Shown: positions 45,067-55,100, counted from the first letter of the stretch. The stretch is 64,000 nucleotides of DNA from Desulfosporosinus fructosivorans (GCF_004766045.1 NZ_SPQQ01000003.1:372001-436000), one strand, 5' to 3'. Notes: a model not told the origin generated them from the letters alone. Numbers and translations are program-made.

Positions 45067-46125
45067 ATGATGAATTGGCGACTACTTGATAATAACCCAT
45101 TAGATTCAGCCGACCACATGGCTTTAGACGAAGTCTTGCTTGCTTCCCGAAGCGCAGGAGAATGTCGGAATACCTTGCGTTTTCTCCAATTTTCTCCCCG
45201 TTGCGCCCTATTGGGTTTGCATCAAGCAGTAGAGTTAGAAATTGATGAAGACTATTGTCGGAAACAAAGTATTGAAATCAACCGTCGTATCACAGGAGGG
45301 GGAGCAATTTTTTGGGGACCGTCCGAACTAGGGTGGGAAATTTATGCGGGTAAGGATTGGCTGGCGGGAAGAAATATCGATGAGGTTTATAAGCTGTTGT
45401 GTGACGTTATGGTCAAAGCCTTGGCTGATCTTGGAGTAAAGGCAATGTTCCGTCCCCGTAACGATATTCAAGTTGGTAATCGTAAGATTTGCGGTACAGG
45501 GGGGGCAGAATTAGACAATGCCTTTGTCTTCCAATGCTCTTTACTTATTGATTTTGACGTTAAGAGCATGGTCAAGGTACTAAAAATTCCTATGGAAAAA
45601 ATAAGCGATAAAAATATGAGCGCGGTAGAGGACCGGGTAACGTGGCTTAAAAGAGAGCTCGGTCAGGTTCCAGATATGTCCAAGATCAAAGAAGCTATTT
45701 GTGCGGCATTCGCATCTGTTATGGATATTCAATTTATTCAGGCCGAACTTAATTCATGGGAAGAGGCATTATTTCGAGAGAAAAGAATATATTTTCATTC
45801 GCCTGAATGGATTTATAAAGTCCGATTACCGAGCGAGGCGGGAGAAATAAAGGAAGCTTGCCTTAAAACACCAGGTGGGTTAATCCGGGTAGTTGCCAAG
45901 ACGGAGTTAAAGGCACGAGTTTTGAAAAGCGTATTAATTAGCGGGGATTTCTTTACCCATAATCCGTCGGTCATCTATGAGCTTGAGGCTTGTTTAAAGG
46001 ATTGCCCCCTGGAAGGGGACAAAATCGAGGAGATAATCAGATCTTTTTTTAAGGCTTACCCAGATCAAATTCCCGGTGTGAGTGCTCAGGATGTGGAGTC
46101 ATGTGTGCGCAGAGCCTTAAGATGA
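45067..46125 (+). CDS. Lipoate-protein ligase A-like protein (copy 1)
   Basis: A 352-residue protein of the biotin/lipoate ligase fold. The lipoyl-AMP loop is RRITGGGAIFWG and the catalytic-lysine motif is GNRKICGTGGAE. The usual H-D after the glycine triplet is replaced by W-G, so specificity may differ. An LplA-type C-terminal domain is present (about residues 255-350). It would attach lipoate or octanoate to carrier lysines such as those of AcoC and the GcvH-like protein. ATG behind AAGGAGG; sigma-54 promoter upstream. Its end overlaps the flavoprotein gene. Confidence 0.85.
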   Translation: MMNWRLLDNNPLDSADHMALDEVLLASRSAGECRNTLRFLQFSPRCALLGLHQAVELEIDEDYCRKQSIEINRRITGGGAIFWGPSELGWEIYAGKDWLAGRNIDEVYKLLCDVMVKALADLGVKAMFRPRNDIQVGNRKICGTGGAELDNAFVFQCSLLIDFDVKSMVKVLKIPMEKISDKNMSAVEDRVTWLKRELGQVPDMSKIKEAICAAFASVMDIQFIQAELNSWEEALFREKRIYFHSPEWIYKVRLPSEAGEIKEACLKTPGGLIRVVAKTELKARVLKSVLISGDFFTHNPSVIYELEACLKDCPLEGDKIEEIIRSFFKAYPDQIPGVSAQDVESCVRRALR

Positions 46126-47213
46126 AGGAAGAGTTTGGAATTGACGCGCTGCCTATTTTGGCTAAATCTGATGTTGTAATAATCGGAGCTGGCCCAGCGG
46201 GTAGCTCGGCAGCCGCTGCTGCAGCTGCCGGTGGGGTTTCGGTGTTGATGTTGGACAAAAAAGAACAAATAGGTTTACCAGTTCAATGTGCAGAGTATGT
46301 ACCCTTGAGTTTAGCTGAAGAAGTACCTATTCCAGTGGCTTGCATAGCTCAAAGAGTGGAAGGGTTCATCACCTATATTCAGCGAGAACAAGTAGCTCAA
46401 ACACGGGCACCTGGTTACATCCTTAACCGAGATGTCTTTGACCCTTATTTAGCTGAGAGAGCGGTTCAATCTGGGGTTAAGTTATTAACTAGAGCACAGG
46501 CAGTAGCGGTTACGAACCTAGGCGTTTTAATCAATAATCAAGGGGAATTATCCATGGTTAAAGCGGGGATTATTATTGGTTCGGAAGGACCAAAATCCGT
46601 GGTAGCCCAGGCAATACGCTGCCCACCTCAGCATTTGGCCTATGCTAAGCAAATCACGGTCAAGTTAAGGAAAAGGTCGCAATGGGCTCAAATATACTTT
46701 AGTCCATCCATCCCCGGTGGATATGCTTGGCTTTTTCCTAAAAATGATCTGGCAAATGTCGGGGTTAGCATCGATTTGAGTTTAGGTGGAAGTGTAGCAA
46801 CTGCTTTAACAGAATTTCAACAATATTTAGTCGAAGAAGGGGTGATTGGTGAAGAGGTGATACGAACGACTGGAGGAGCGATTCCTATCGGAGGACCCCG
46901 GCTTAGGATGCAACAGAAAAACCTAATGTTAATTGGGGATGCGGCAGGACATACTCATCCTATCAGTGGCGAGGGAATTTTTCCGGCAATAGTGGCTGGA
47001 AAAATCGCGGGTTCTTTAGCCGCCGAAAGTATTCGGTCAGGAGACCTTAACGTGTTAACCCGGTATTCTGAGGACTATTTGAAACGATTTGGAGAATTTA
47101 TAAAAAGGGGTTTCGAAAAGAAAATAGAATATAATGATAATTGGGAAAAGGCGAATTTCTCCGTCTTAGTACGCAGAACTTGGTTTGCATTCCCAGAGTA
47201 CTTTGAATCTTAG
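46101..47213 (+). CDS. FAD-dependent oxidoreductase, geranylgeranyl-reductase/LipT-like
   Basis: A 370-residue flavoprotein: N-terminal Rossmann motif VVIIGAGPAGSSAA with the acidic residue ending the second strand (MLDKK), the GDAAGHTHPISGEGI FAD block near residue 275 and a C-terminal helix. It belongs to the geranylgeranyl reductase family. Because it is translationally coupled to one LplA-like gene and faces another, the lipoate-assembly flavoprotein LipT is a good candidate identity (inference). The start is ATG 46101 or, more likely by ATGA coupling, 46122. The convergent neighbour overlaps by 4 bp. Confidence 0.78.
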   Translation: MCAQSLKMKEEFGIDALPILAKSDVVIIGAGPAGSSAAAAAAAGGVSVLMLDKKEQIGLPVQCAEYVPLSLAEEVPIPVACIAQRVEGFITYIQREQVAQTRAPGYILNRDVFDPYLAERAVQSGVKLLTRAQAVAVTNLGVLINNQGELSMVKAGIIIGSEGPKSVVAQAIRCPPQHLAYAKQITVKLRKRSQWAQIYFSPSIPGGYAWLFPKNDLANVGVSIDLSLGGSVATALTEFQQYLVEEGVIGEEVIRTTGGAIPIGGPRLRMQQKNLMLIGDAAGHTHPISGEGIFPAIVAGKIAGSLAAESIRSGDLNVLTRYSEDYLKRFGEFIKRGFEKKIEYNDNWEKANFSVLVRRTWFAFPEYFES

Positions 47214-48292
47214 ATTGGTAGTTTAACTGTCATACTGAAGGGATCATCACGTCGTTCCACAGCGGTTTTTCCGCTAAGAGTATAGGCTAGAATTTTTGCA
47301 TTAAAGGCGTTTAAGGCATGTGCTTCCAAACAGGCCTCATTTAAGGTATTAAAATCCATCTTTTTTCCGTGGAGGCAGTATTCCAACCGTCGTAAAAATA
47401 GGGGAGATATTAAGCGATTGGAGTCACTCAGGTCAATTTTGGTAATTCGCTGACCAGCGAGGACTAAACGGCATGTCAGGTCAGTAATATCAAGAGAGAC
47501 TTGGTATTCTCTGATAGAACAGTTTTCCGCTACTTTAATCTCCCGATAGAGGAGGCGACGCCCAGCTTCCATCAGCCATTCCTTGGATTGAAACATAGGG
47601 GTGAGTTTGCGGATTTCTTCAAGGACCTGATTGTCAAGTTGGGTTGAAGTAAGCGAGAAGGCTCCGTAGAAGTTGATTTTGAGTCTTTCGATAACTTCCT
47701 CTCTACTTACGGCTCTCCCCATTTCCGCCTGCAATGTCGTAAGGTTTGATTGCATTTGATGTAAATACTCTTGGCGGAAACCCTCTGATGGGACTCGAAT
47801 AATAGAAGACATAACCTCATAATCGAAATCTAGGAGTATATTTCCAACTAAGACATAACACTCTCCGATTTGACCTGCGCCGTTGCCAGAAATCTTTTTG
47901 GAGTTAACAATCAAGTCACAGGGCGAGAGTATCTCCGCCGCTAAGCTGAAATCCTTAAGCGTTTGCACTACTGGTTCGAGGAGCTTCCTGTAAAACCGCT
48001 CCCGGTTGGTGGGAGCGATTGGATTTTTTCGATGTAGGACAATTTGAAAAAAAACCTGCCTCTGATCTAGAAATACTAATCCGCCTCCAACTTCGCGACG
48101 AAATAAGGGGATTCCGAATTCTTTACAAACATTTAAATCGACTTCACTGGGTATATCTTGATGGAACCCAGCACAAACATAAGGTGCTGCCGGGGTACAG
48201 AGTATTAAGGCCTCTCGGTTCAGGTGGGCAAAAGCGTGATAGATAACCTGTGATTCAAACCAAGGAACGGTGCCAAGATTGTAAAATTCCAT
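47210..48292 (-). CDS. Lipoate-protein ligase A-like protein (copy 2)
   Basis: A 360-residue relative of the ligase at 45067, on the opposite strand. It has FRREVGGGLVFLDQ in the lipoyl-AMP loop, NSKKISGNGAGQ as catalytic-lysine motif, and an LplA-like C-terminal region. The ATG at 48292 follows AGGAG. It has its own minus-strand sigma-54 promoter at 48340. Two divergent copies suggest different carriers or a division into ligase and transferase roles. Confidence 0.85.
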   Translation of the reverse strand: MEFYNLGTVPWFESQVIYHAFAHLNREALILCTPAAPYVCAGFHQDIPSEVDLNVCKEFGIPLFRREVGGGLVFLDQRQVFFQIVLHRKNPIAPTNRERFYRKLLEPVVQTLKDFSLAAEILSPCDLIVNSKKISGNGAGQIGECYVLVGNILLDFDYEVMSSIIRVPSEGFRQEYLHQMQSNLTTLQAEMGRAVSREEVIERLKINFYGAFSLTSTQLDNQVLEEIRKLTPMFQSKEWLMEAGRRLLYREIKVAENCSIREYQVSLDITDLTCRLVLAGQRITKIDLSDSNRLISPLFLRRLEYCLHGKKMDFNTLNEACLEAHALNAFNAKILAYTLSGKTAVERRDDPFSMTVKLPI

Positions 48293-48339
48293 ACTGAGAA
48301 CTCCTAACTTCAAAGAGTTAAACCTTCATCTTATATTTA

Positions 48340-48357
48340 ATGCAAATCCTGTGCCAA
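48340..48357 (-). promoter_or_regulatory. Sigma-54 promoter of the second lipoate-ligase gene
   Basis: On the minus strand: TTGGCAC, AGGAT, TTGCAT, a consensus-level -24/-12 element 48 bp upstream of the ATG. It lies in the gap divergent to the activator gene. Confidence 0.85.
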
Positions 48358-48400
48358 AAATGATTTCGTCTTAAACCTTAAAGTTTTGGAGGTGCTTAGG

Positions 48401-50371
48401 ATGTACACCCAATCCGTGAAATATGTAAAAGATCCGCTTTGGACGTGGAAAAATTTTGTCGAGAGGGGTATCACTGATGCAGTGGTTACACGTCCGGAAA
48501 TCATGGAATCTTGGCAGCGCTGTCGGGTACTTGACGTAGATCCTTATGATGGCATAGGTAAAGATAGATTGGGTCACAGTGAATTACAACAACTTTTCAT
48601 TTCCAACTCTCAATTAGTTGAGGTAGCCAAACCCTTCATGCATACCGTTTACCAAAGTGTTCAAGGCTCAGGATTTATGGTCGTGATTACGGACAAGGAA
48701 GGGAGGATCTTGCACACTTGTGGAGATACTGGAATTTTGGATAAAGCTGCAAGTACAATTCAGTTTATAAAGGGTACAAACTGGTCGGAGCAGGCCGTGG
48801 GGACTAATGCGATCGGAACAGCGTTGGTCATCAATAAAGCCATTCAAATTTCTGGGCCCGAACACTTTTGCCAATCGCATCATTACTGGACGTGTTCTGG
48901 AGCCCCGATTCATAACTATCTCGGGGAAATTATCGGATGCTTTGATATCTCCGGCCCCGCCGAATATGTGTATCTGCATACATATGGTATGGTTGTCGCG
49001 GCGGTAGAAGCTATAGAGAATCAATTGAGAAAGGAAGTAATCCAGGAGGAAAAGAACCGGGCCTATGAATTATTAAGTGCTGTTACAGAGAGCGTGACTG
49101 AAGGCTTGCTGGCTGTGGATAATGAAGGGCGGATTATTCATATTAACCTGGCTGCCCAAAAAATGCTCCGTTTTAGTCACAAGAATGTGACTGGTGAGTT
49201 CCTGAATTCGCTTCTTGGTTCGCAAAACAATTTGACGGATATGTTCGTTCACCATCCCTGGAAAACCGACGCGGAAATGGTTCTGGAGCTCAGTGGAGAA
49301 AGCATTCAGTTTACCTGTTCCTCCCGACCGATTACCCAGGGAGACGGTTCAATCTCCGGTGTAGTGTTTACTTTGCTGGAAATCAATAAGGTTCGCCGGT
49401 TGGTAAACAGAATGGTAGGAGCTACTGCGCGTTTTTACTGTAAGGATATTATCGGGGAATCTGAAGTTATGAAAAAAGCCTTGAAATTAATTTTTGTCGC
49501 TGCGAATTCCCGTTCAAACGTTCTTTTGACAGGAGAAAGCGGTACGGGAAAGGAATTGTTTGCCCAAGCGATCCACAATCATAGCGGTCGCTCGGATGGA
49601 CCGTTTGTCGCAGTCAATTGTGCGGCTCTGCCACGAGAACTCATTCAAAGTGAACTATTTGGTTATAATGAGGGAGCTTTTACCGGGGCTAAGCGGGGGG
49701 GGAATCCTGGCAAGTTCGAACTTGCCAATGAGGGGACCCTCTTTCTGGATGAAATCGGGGATATGCCCATAGAATTGCAGGTAAACCTTTTGCGGGTTTT
49801 GCAGGAACGGAAAATAACGAGGGTCGGTGGAAACAAAGAAATTCCGGTTGATGTGCGCATCATAGCTGCTACCAACAAGAACTTGCTCAAGGATATTGAG
49901 GAGGGACGCTTTCGCCAGGATTTATTCTACCGTTTGAATGTATTTAGCATTCATATCCCCCCTTTAAGGGAAAGGGAAGAAGATATCGAACTCCTGACCA
50001 TGTACTTGATCAGAGTTTTTTCGGAGAGCCTGGGCAAACAAATTAAAGGAGCAGACACGGAATTTTTACAGGCAATCAGAAATTACTCCTGGCCTGGGAA
50101 TGTCAGGGAATTGCAAAATGCCGTGGAGTTTGCCATTAATATTGCTGAAGAAGATTATCTTACCGTTAAAGAATTGCCTCGTACCGTTGTTAGCTATCCA
50201 AGGCTGATAAGAACTGAAGGCAAAGTTATTTCTCTGTTGGAAGTAGAACGGATTACCGTTGAATCCACACTGAACCAGTTTAACGGTAATATTACGCAAA
50301 CTGCCAAAGCTTTAGGAATCGGACGCAATACTTTATATGATAAGCTAAAAAAGTTAGGGGTCAGAGCTTAG
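48401..50371 (+). CDS. AcoR-like sigma-54 enhancer-binding activator
   Basis: A 656-residue regulator. In order: AcoR-type N-terminal and GAF region with GTNAIGTAL and [15 protein letters not shown] (residues about 1-215), a PAS domain ([21 protein letters not shown]), an AAA+ domain with Walker A GESGTGKE and the sigma-54-contacting GAFTGA, and a C-terminal Fis-type helix-turn-helix ([20 protein letters not shown]). The ATG at 48401 follows GGAGGTG. It probably senses acetoin or a related diol and activates the -24/-12 promoters around it. Confidence 0.93.
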   Translation: MYTQSVKYVKDPLWTWKNFVERGITDAVVTRPEIMESWQRCRVLDVDPYDGIGKDRLGHSELQQLFISNSQLVEVAKPFMHTVYQSVQGSGFMVVITDKEGRILHTCGDTGILDKAASTIQFIKGTNWSEQAVGTNAIGTALVINKAIQISGPEHFCQSHHYWTCSGAPIHNYLGEIIGCFDISGPAEYVYLHTYGMVVAAVEAIENQLRKEVIQEEKNRAYELLSAVTESVTEGLLAVDNEGRIIHINLAAQKMLRFSHKNVTGEFLNSLLGSQNNLTDMFVHHPWKTDAEMVLELSGESIQFTCSSRPITQGDGSISGVVFTLLEINKVRRLVNRMVGATARFYCKDIIGESEVMKKALKLIFVAANSRSNVLLTGESGTGKELFAQAIHNHSGRSDGPFVAVNCAALPRELIQSELFGYNEGAFTGAKRGGNPGKFELANEGTLFLDEIGDMPIELQVNLLRVLQERKITRVGGNKEIPVDVRIIAATNKNLLKDIEEGRFRQDLFYRLNVFSIHIPPLREREEDIELLTMYLIRVFSESLGKQIKGADTEFLQAIRNYSWPGNVRELQNAVEFAINIAEEDYLTVKELPRTVVSYPRLIRTEGKVISLLEVERITVESTLNQFNGNITQTAKALGIGRNTLYDKLKKLGVRA

Positions 50372-50526
50372 ACACTTAACAAGTGCCTTAGTCCATACCA
50401 TGGTCTAATGGGGCGTAAGTTAGGTTTTTCAAATCAAAGACATTCGGAATAATAAGTAATAATCCTGCCTTAAAGGATCAGAATAGTACAAAAATTATAG
50501 TCTTTTTTACAAGGAGGTAAATATTA

Positions 50527-52401
50527 ATGGATTTTAACGGGGAGGAAATTAATTTACTGGATGTTATTGATTTAGAATTTTTGCAGCAGTTTCAGGACAC
50601 CTTTGCTCGTGTTACGGGTGTTGCCGCTTTAATCTTTGATAAGAATAACAACCCAGTGACTCAGCCGATAAATTTTATTGATATTTGTATGAAGTATAAT
50701 CGAAGCTGCTCTGAAGGTTTGAAACGTTGTAAAATTAGTGATAAGAAAGGCGCTGAAGAATCAACCAGAACCGGAAAGCCTGCGGTGTACCACTGTGAAA
50801 ATGGCATGGTTGATTTTGCCGCTCCTATTATGCTGAACGGTGTACGAATCGGAGCAATCCTGGGAGGACAGGTATTATCCGAGCAACCGGAAAAGGAAAA
50901 GTTTATAAAACACGCCGAAGTGCTTGGAGTAGATCCTAATGAGTATTTAGAAGCTTTAAATAAAGTCAAAATTATTCCGGAAGAAAAAATAATGGAAGCG
51001 GCAAATTTACTTTATTTAGTAAGCTCTAAAATTTCAAAAATGATAGAAAATCAGATACGCAATGAAGAACTTCAAGAGGAAAGAAACCAGGCCTACGAAT
51101 TGTTGGCCGCCGCGACCAGTAGTTTTACGGAGGGATTGATGGCTGTAGACAACGACGGAAGGATCATTCACATTAATCCTGCAGCATTTGCCATAATGAA
51201 ATTGTCGGACAAAGATGTCGTTGGCAAATCATTGAGTTTGATTCTAGGTTCTAACAATAAATTTAGTGAAACAGCCAGAAACTGCATCTGGAACACAGAT
51301 GAAGAAATTGTCCTTGACCAAGGCGGCGAGCGCATTCATTGTACAAGTTCTTCCAGGCCGATCTTGAAGGAAAACGGCACTATCGCTGGCGTAGTGTTTA
51401 CTTTGCGGGAAATAAGAAAGGTGCGCAACTTAGTCAACAGAATGGTAGGGGCAACTGCCCGCTTTACCTGTGAAGATATTATTGGGGAAAGTGAGGGAAT
51501 GAAGAAAGCATTTAAGCTGATCTCGGTTGCGGCTAATTCCCGTTCCAATGTATTGCTTACAGGTGAAAGCGGTACGGGGAAGGAATTGTTTGCCCAAGCA
51601 ATCCACAATCATAGCGGTCGCTCGGAGGGGCCGTTTGTCGCAGTCAATTGTGCAGCGCTGCCACGAGAACTAATTCAAAGTGAGCTATTTGGTTATAATG
51701 AGGGAGCTTTTACCGGGGCTAAGCGGGGAGGAAATCCTGGTAAGTTCGAACTTGCTAATGAGGGGACTATCTTTCTGGATGAAATCGGCGATATGCCCAT
51801 GGAATTGCAGGTAAACCTTTTACGGGTCTTACAGGAACGGAAAGTAACGAGAGTTGGTGGAGAAAAGGTAATTCCTGTTAACGTTCGGATTATTGCAGCT
51901 ACCAACAAGGATCTGATGAGGGCTGTCGAGGAAGGGCGTTTCCGAGAAGATTTATATTACCGCTTAAATGTATTAAACATTCACATTCCACCCTTAAGGG
52001 AGAGAGGGAAAGATATTGACCTCTTAACCATTCATTTGATAAACATTTTCTCAGAAAACTTGGGTAAAGAGATCGATGGAGCTGAGCTGGAGTTTTTCGA
52101 GGCCATTCGCAATTATTCCTGGCCTGGGAATGTTAGAGAATTACAAAACGCGGTGGAATATGCTATGAATGTGGCTGAGGTGGAATATCTCAGCGTTACG
52201 GATTTACCCCGCAGCATACACCGGGAGCCGAACTTTCTGCAAGAGGTGGGGACGGTCATCTCATTAACAGAAATAGAGCGGATTACTGTTGAGTCAACAT
52301 TAAATCGGTTTAATGGCAATATTACCAAAACGGCAAAGGCTTTAGGAATTGGACGTAATACGTTATATGATAAGTTGAGAAAGTTGGGGGTTAGAGCATA
52401 G
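50527..52401 (+). CDS. PocR-domain sigma-54 enhancer-binding activator
   Basis: A 624-residue regulator with a PocR sensory domain at the N-terminus (about 5-170, with CSEGLKRCK and [14 protein letters not shown]). A PAS domain, an AAA+ domain ([14 protein letters not shown]) and a Fis-type C-terminus follow. PocR domains bind small hydrocarbon derivatives such as 1,3-propanediol-like ligands in known cases. The AAA+ and Fis regions are nearly identical to those of the upstream activator, also at DNA level, while the sensors differ. ATG behind AAGGAGGT. Confidence 0.93.
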   Translation: MDFNGEEINLLDVIDLEFLQQFQDTFARVTGVAALIFDKNNNPVTQPINFIDICMKYNRSCSEGLKRCKISDKKGAEESTRTGKPAVYHCENGMVDFAAPIMLNGVRIGAILGGQVLSEQPEKEKFIKHAEVLGVDPNEYLEALNKVKIIPEEKIMEAANLLYLVSSKISKMIENQIRNEELQEERNQAYELLAAATSSFTEGLMAVDNDGRIIHINPAAFAIMKLSDKDVVGKSLSLILGSNNKFSETARNCIWNTDEEIVLDQGGERIHCTSSSRPILKENGTIAGVVFTLREIRKVRNLVNRMVGATARFTCEDIIGESEGMKKAFKLISVAANSRSNVLLTGESGTGKELFAQAIHNHSGRSEGPFVAVNCAALPRELIQSELFGYNEGAFTGAKRGGNPGKFELANEGTIFLDEIGDMPMELQVNLLRVLQERKVTRVGGEKVIPVNVRIIAATNKDLMRAVEEGRFREDLYYRLNVLNIHIPPLRERGKDIDLLTIHLINIFSENLGKEIDGAELEFFEAIRNYSWPGNVRELQNAVEYAMNVAEVEYLSVTDLPRSIHREPNFLQEVGTVISLTEIERITVESTLNRFNGNITKTAKALGIGRNTLYDKLRKLGVRA

Positions 52402-52434
52402 ACTGGATTTGACACAATTGACGTAAATTGAAGT

Positions 52435-52470
52435 GCCCGGAAAACGAACACTGTTCGTTTTCCGGGCGCT
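52435..52470 (+). terminator. Terminator of the PocR-type activator gene
   Basis: Perfect 15-bp arms 52435-52449 and 52453-52467 with a 3-nt loop, then GCTTTTC. The apex contains CGAACACTGTTCG, so the site could also bind a regulator. Confidence 0.8.
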
Positions 52471-52547
52471 TTTCATTGTCCTGGGGGGTTGCTACGATGA
52501 TCGATTTGTTGAATAATTAGAGTTTTCTGCAAAACTTGTGTTCGTTC

Positions 52548-52595
52548 GGACGCAAGACTATATGGGGCAAGCTAAAGAAGCTAGGGGTTAGTAAG
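52548..52595 (+). pseudogene. Relic of a third sigma-54 activator (Fis helix-turn-helix end)
   Basis: The frame reads GRKTIWGKLKKLGVSK, aligned with [16 protein letters not shown] at the ends of both intact activators, and most bases match. Nothing upstream in frame is recognisable. It is followed by its own terminator, as in the intact copy. Confidence 0.65.
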
Positions 52596-52641
52596 TGCTC
52601 GGGAAGCGAACATACTGTTCAGTTTCCGAGCACTTCTTTTT
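52593..52641 (+). terminator. Terminator-like hairpin after the activator relic
   Basis: AAGTGCTCGG (52593-52602) pairs with CCGAGCACTT (52626-52635), followed by CTTTTTAG. The interior CGAACATACTGTTC dyad lies about 110-120 bp upstream of the sigma-54 promoter at 52728, a plausible enhancer position. Confidence 0.65.
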
Positions 52642-52727
52642 AGAGGTAGTTTATAAAAAGCTGAACATACCTGGATTAAGATAGTACTGTTTAGAGGGTT
52701 TCCTTAAAGATTTATAAGCTTAAGACG

Positions 52728-52745
52728 TTGGCATAATATTTGCAA
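52728..52745 (+). promoter_or_regulatory. Sigma-54 promoter of the membrane protein/butanediol dehydrogenase genes
   Basis: TTGGCAT, AATAT, TTGCAA with GG-N10-GC intact, 132 bp upstream of the next start. No other gene is supported in 52596-52876. Confidence 0.78.
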
Positions 52746-52876
52746 TATATTGAAAATTGGCTGGCCAAATTAATAATAAGGGGGTGTTTCGAGAGAAAAC
52801 ATTAACCATTAGTGAATTTGCTTCGAACAATTATAAATGAAAAATTGGAAGAAATGGCGATTAAACTGGGAGGTGT

Positions 52877-54028
52877 ATGGGTTTGGATGTTTCAACTAAT
52901 GCGGCAGGGAAGGGTGGTGAGATTATTAGCACCAAGAAACAATTCGGTTTATCCGTTAATCCGATCATGTTTGCAATGGCACACTTAGCAATAATTCTGG
53001 CAGTTAGTCTTGTGGTTTGGAATGTGTTTGCGGATCCAAAGCAAGGGATATGGAAACTGTACCCACAGCCCTTTGGTGCCATCATGTTCTGGTTCATTTT
53101 AGAGGTCGTATTCCTGGCATTTAATGGCGAGCTATGGCCCTTTCAGCGGCTAAAGCAACCTCTAGCAGGATTAGTTGCATTTGTTACCGGCGCAGTTTTA
53201 GCCTTTCTAACCGTGGGAATACTCGTTTACGGCATTGGAAGTTTTGAACCGGCTTTTGATCCAAGCGGAGCAGGGTGGACGGCAACCGGCATGATAGTCC
53301 TAATGGGTTTTTACTTTTTCGGTATCTTAGCAACCAACATGGGGCATTGGCCATGGGTGGATTTAGGGTTAAAGCAGCCATGGGTTGGGATTATTGAGTT
53401 TTTTGAAGGATTTTTCCTGGCGTTTTTGGGTTATCTGGTCTTGATTTATCCGAGCGTAGCCAGTTGGTCCCAGAGCGGAAAAGTGATTCTTCCCTTGGTC
53501 ACAGCGGTTGGTTGGTTTTACTCAGTGGTTGTCTCTTGGCTTACGACCGCTAATGCCCTAGATAACTGGCCGTGGAGCCAATTGGGTTCCAGAGCCAAAA
53601 CTGCTCTGGTATCATTCTTTGGCAACTTTATCATCGGTACAGGAATTTATTTCTTGTTTTTGGCTTTGCTTAAAAATTTTCTGATCCCTGTTGAGGCACA
53701 GGAATCTCTGGGAGTTGCGATTACCATGTGGCCGGCTCAATTAGGGGTTTGTATCTTGTTTTGGGTCTTAACGTGGTCGACTGTCTTTGACAATCAACCT
53801 CTAAATACCGCCTCAAAAAAGGTTATTAGAGTAGTAATTACTTACGGGCTGGGGCTAATAACATTTTTGGTTTATACCCGGTGGTTTGCCATTTCGGTAC
53901 TGCATGAAGCGGAGATCAGCCCAGGATTTGGCGGAGATCCTTTAACGTGGATTGATTTGATGATTTTAGTCATGCTGGTTTATGCCGTGTATTTTGGTTC
54001 TTATGGCTTAATCAAAAAGAACAAATAA
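52877..54028 (+). CDS. Unrecognised polytopic membrane protein, candidate diol/acetoin transporter
   Basis: A 383-residue protein with about ten hydrophobic segments. I do not recognise its family. A motif built around W-P recurs at membrane borders: GELWPFQRLKQPLAG, NMGHWPWVDLGLKQPWVG and ALDNWPWSQLGSRAKTA, suggesting internal repeats. It lies between a sigma-54 promoter and a butanediol dehydrogenase gene (14 bp apart), so uptake of butanediol, acetoin or a related alcohol is a reasonable guess. ATG 52877 is very close to GGGAGG; TTG 52883 is an alternative start. Confidence 0.7.
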   Translation: MGLDVSTNAAGKGGEIISTKKQFGLSVNPIMFAMAHLAIILAVSLVVWNVFADPKQGIWKLYPQPFGAIMFWFILEVVFLAFNGELWPFQRLKQPLAGLVAFVTGAVLAFLTVGILVYGIGSFEPAFDPSGAGWTATGMIVLMGFYFFGILATNMGHWPWVDLGLKQPWVGIIEFFEGFFLAFLGYLVLIYPSVASWSQSGKVILPLVTAVGWFYSVVVSWLTTANALDNWPWSQLGSRAKTALVSFFGNFIIGTGIYFLFLALLKNFLIPVEAQESLGVAITMWPAQLGVCILFWVLTWSTVFDNQPLNTASKKVIRVVITYGLGLITFLVYTRWFAISVLHEAEISPGFGGDPLTWIDLMILVMLVYAVYFGSYGLIKKNK

Positions 54029-54041
54029 GGAGAGATGATCA

Positions 54042-55100
54042 ATGAAAGCAGCAGTTTGGTATGGAAGAAAAGATGTTCGAGTTGTGGATGTACCGGAGCC
54101 ACCTACCCCGGGTGAAGGGTGGGTAAAAGTTAAGGTTAAATGGTGTGGAATTTGTGGTTCCGATCTCCATGAATACTTAGCTGGACCAATCTTTATTCCC
54201 GTTTCTGTTCCAGATGCGCTCACAGGTAGTAAAGCTCCAATTATTCTTGGACATGAATTTTCCGGAGAAGTGGTGGAAATCGGACCGGGAGTGAAAAATG
54301 TTCAGGTGGGAGATCGGGTTGCACCTGATGCATGCCAAGTGTGTTGGGAATGTTATCATTGTAAACGCATGAATTATAGTATGTGTGAAAAGTTGGCGTT
54401 TACTGGGCTGATGACCGATGGCGCCTTTGCAGAATATGTCAATGTACCAGCCTATACGATGTATAAAATTCCGGATGATATGTCCTACGAAGTAGCAGCT
54501 GTAATCGAGCCGATAGCAGTTGGGATTCATGCCGTTCGACAGGCACCTGTTATCGAAGGAGATATAGTCGTTGTCGTGGGCGCGGGAACAATCGGGCTCG
54601 CGACATTACAAGCTGCCAAGGCAGCTGGAGCCAGTAAAGTTTATGTGATTGAAATGGCTAAAGCTAGAAAAGAATATGCCTTAAATATGGGGGCGGCGGC
54701 GGTCTTCGATCCGAGAGAAGTGGACGTTGTGGCCAAGATCAAGGAACTTACCAATGGATTAGGAGCAGATATTACCTTCGAATGTGTCGGGAATGAGAAG
54801 ACAGCACCATTAGCCATACAATTGGCACGAAAGAGCGGTAAGGTTGTCATGGTGGGTATCTTTGAACGTGAAAGTTCGTTTAACTTTTTTGAGGTTACTG
54901 CGAATGAAAAACACATTATTGGATCCTTAGCCTATAATGGAGAGTTTAGTACGGCGATTGCTTTAATGAATGATGGTCGGATTCAAGCAGAGCCCATGAT
55001 TACGGGAAAAATTAAACTTGCGGATATCATTGAAAAGGGGTTTGAAGAACTAGTTAACCATAAAGAAGAAAATATTAAAATTCTGGTTTCACCGTTCTGA
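54042..55100 (+). CDS. Zinc-dependent medium-chain dehydrogenase, (R,R)-butanediol dehydrogenase-like
   Basis: A 352-residue NAD(P)-dependent alcohol dehydrogenase. The catalytic zinc ligands are in WCGICGSDLHEY and GHEFSGEV; the structural zinc loop has four cysteines (CQVCWECYHCKRMNYSMC). The nucleotide-binding site is VVGAGTIGLATLQAAKAAG followed by acidic E in VIEMAK, indicating NAD preference. The AGPIFIPV insertion after the first block is typical of 2,3-butanediol dehydrogenases. It would interconvert butanediol and acetoin, feeding the downstream acetoin dehydrogenase. Confidence 0.88.
   Translation: MKAAVWYGRKDVRVVDVPEPPTPGEGWVKVKVKWCGICGSDLHEYLAGPIFIPVSVPDALTGSKAPIILGHEFSGEVVEIGPGVKNVQVGDRVAPDACQVCWECYHCKRMNYSMCEKLAFTGLMTDGAFAEYVNVPAYTMYKIPDDMSYEVAAVIEPIAVGIHAVRQAPVIEGDIVVVVGAGTIGLATLQAAKAAGASKVYVIEMAKARKEYALNMGAAAVFDPREVDVVAKIKELTNGLGADITFECVGNEKTAPLAIQLARKSGKVVMVGIFERESSFNFFEVTANEKHIIGSLAYNGEFSTAIALMNDGRIQAEPMITGKIKLADIIEKGFEELVNHKEENIKILVSPF

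Noticed and set aside
52449..52620. CGAAC..GTTCG dyads as LexA (SOS) boxes
   Set aside because: The Firmicute SOS box needs four bases between CGAAC and GTTCG; here there are three or five, and no SOS gene is adjacent.
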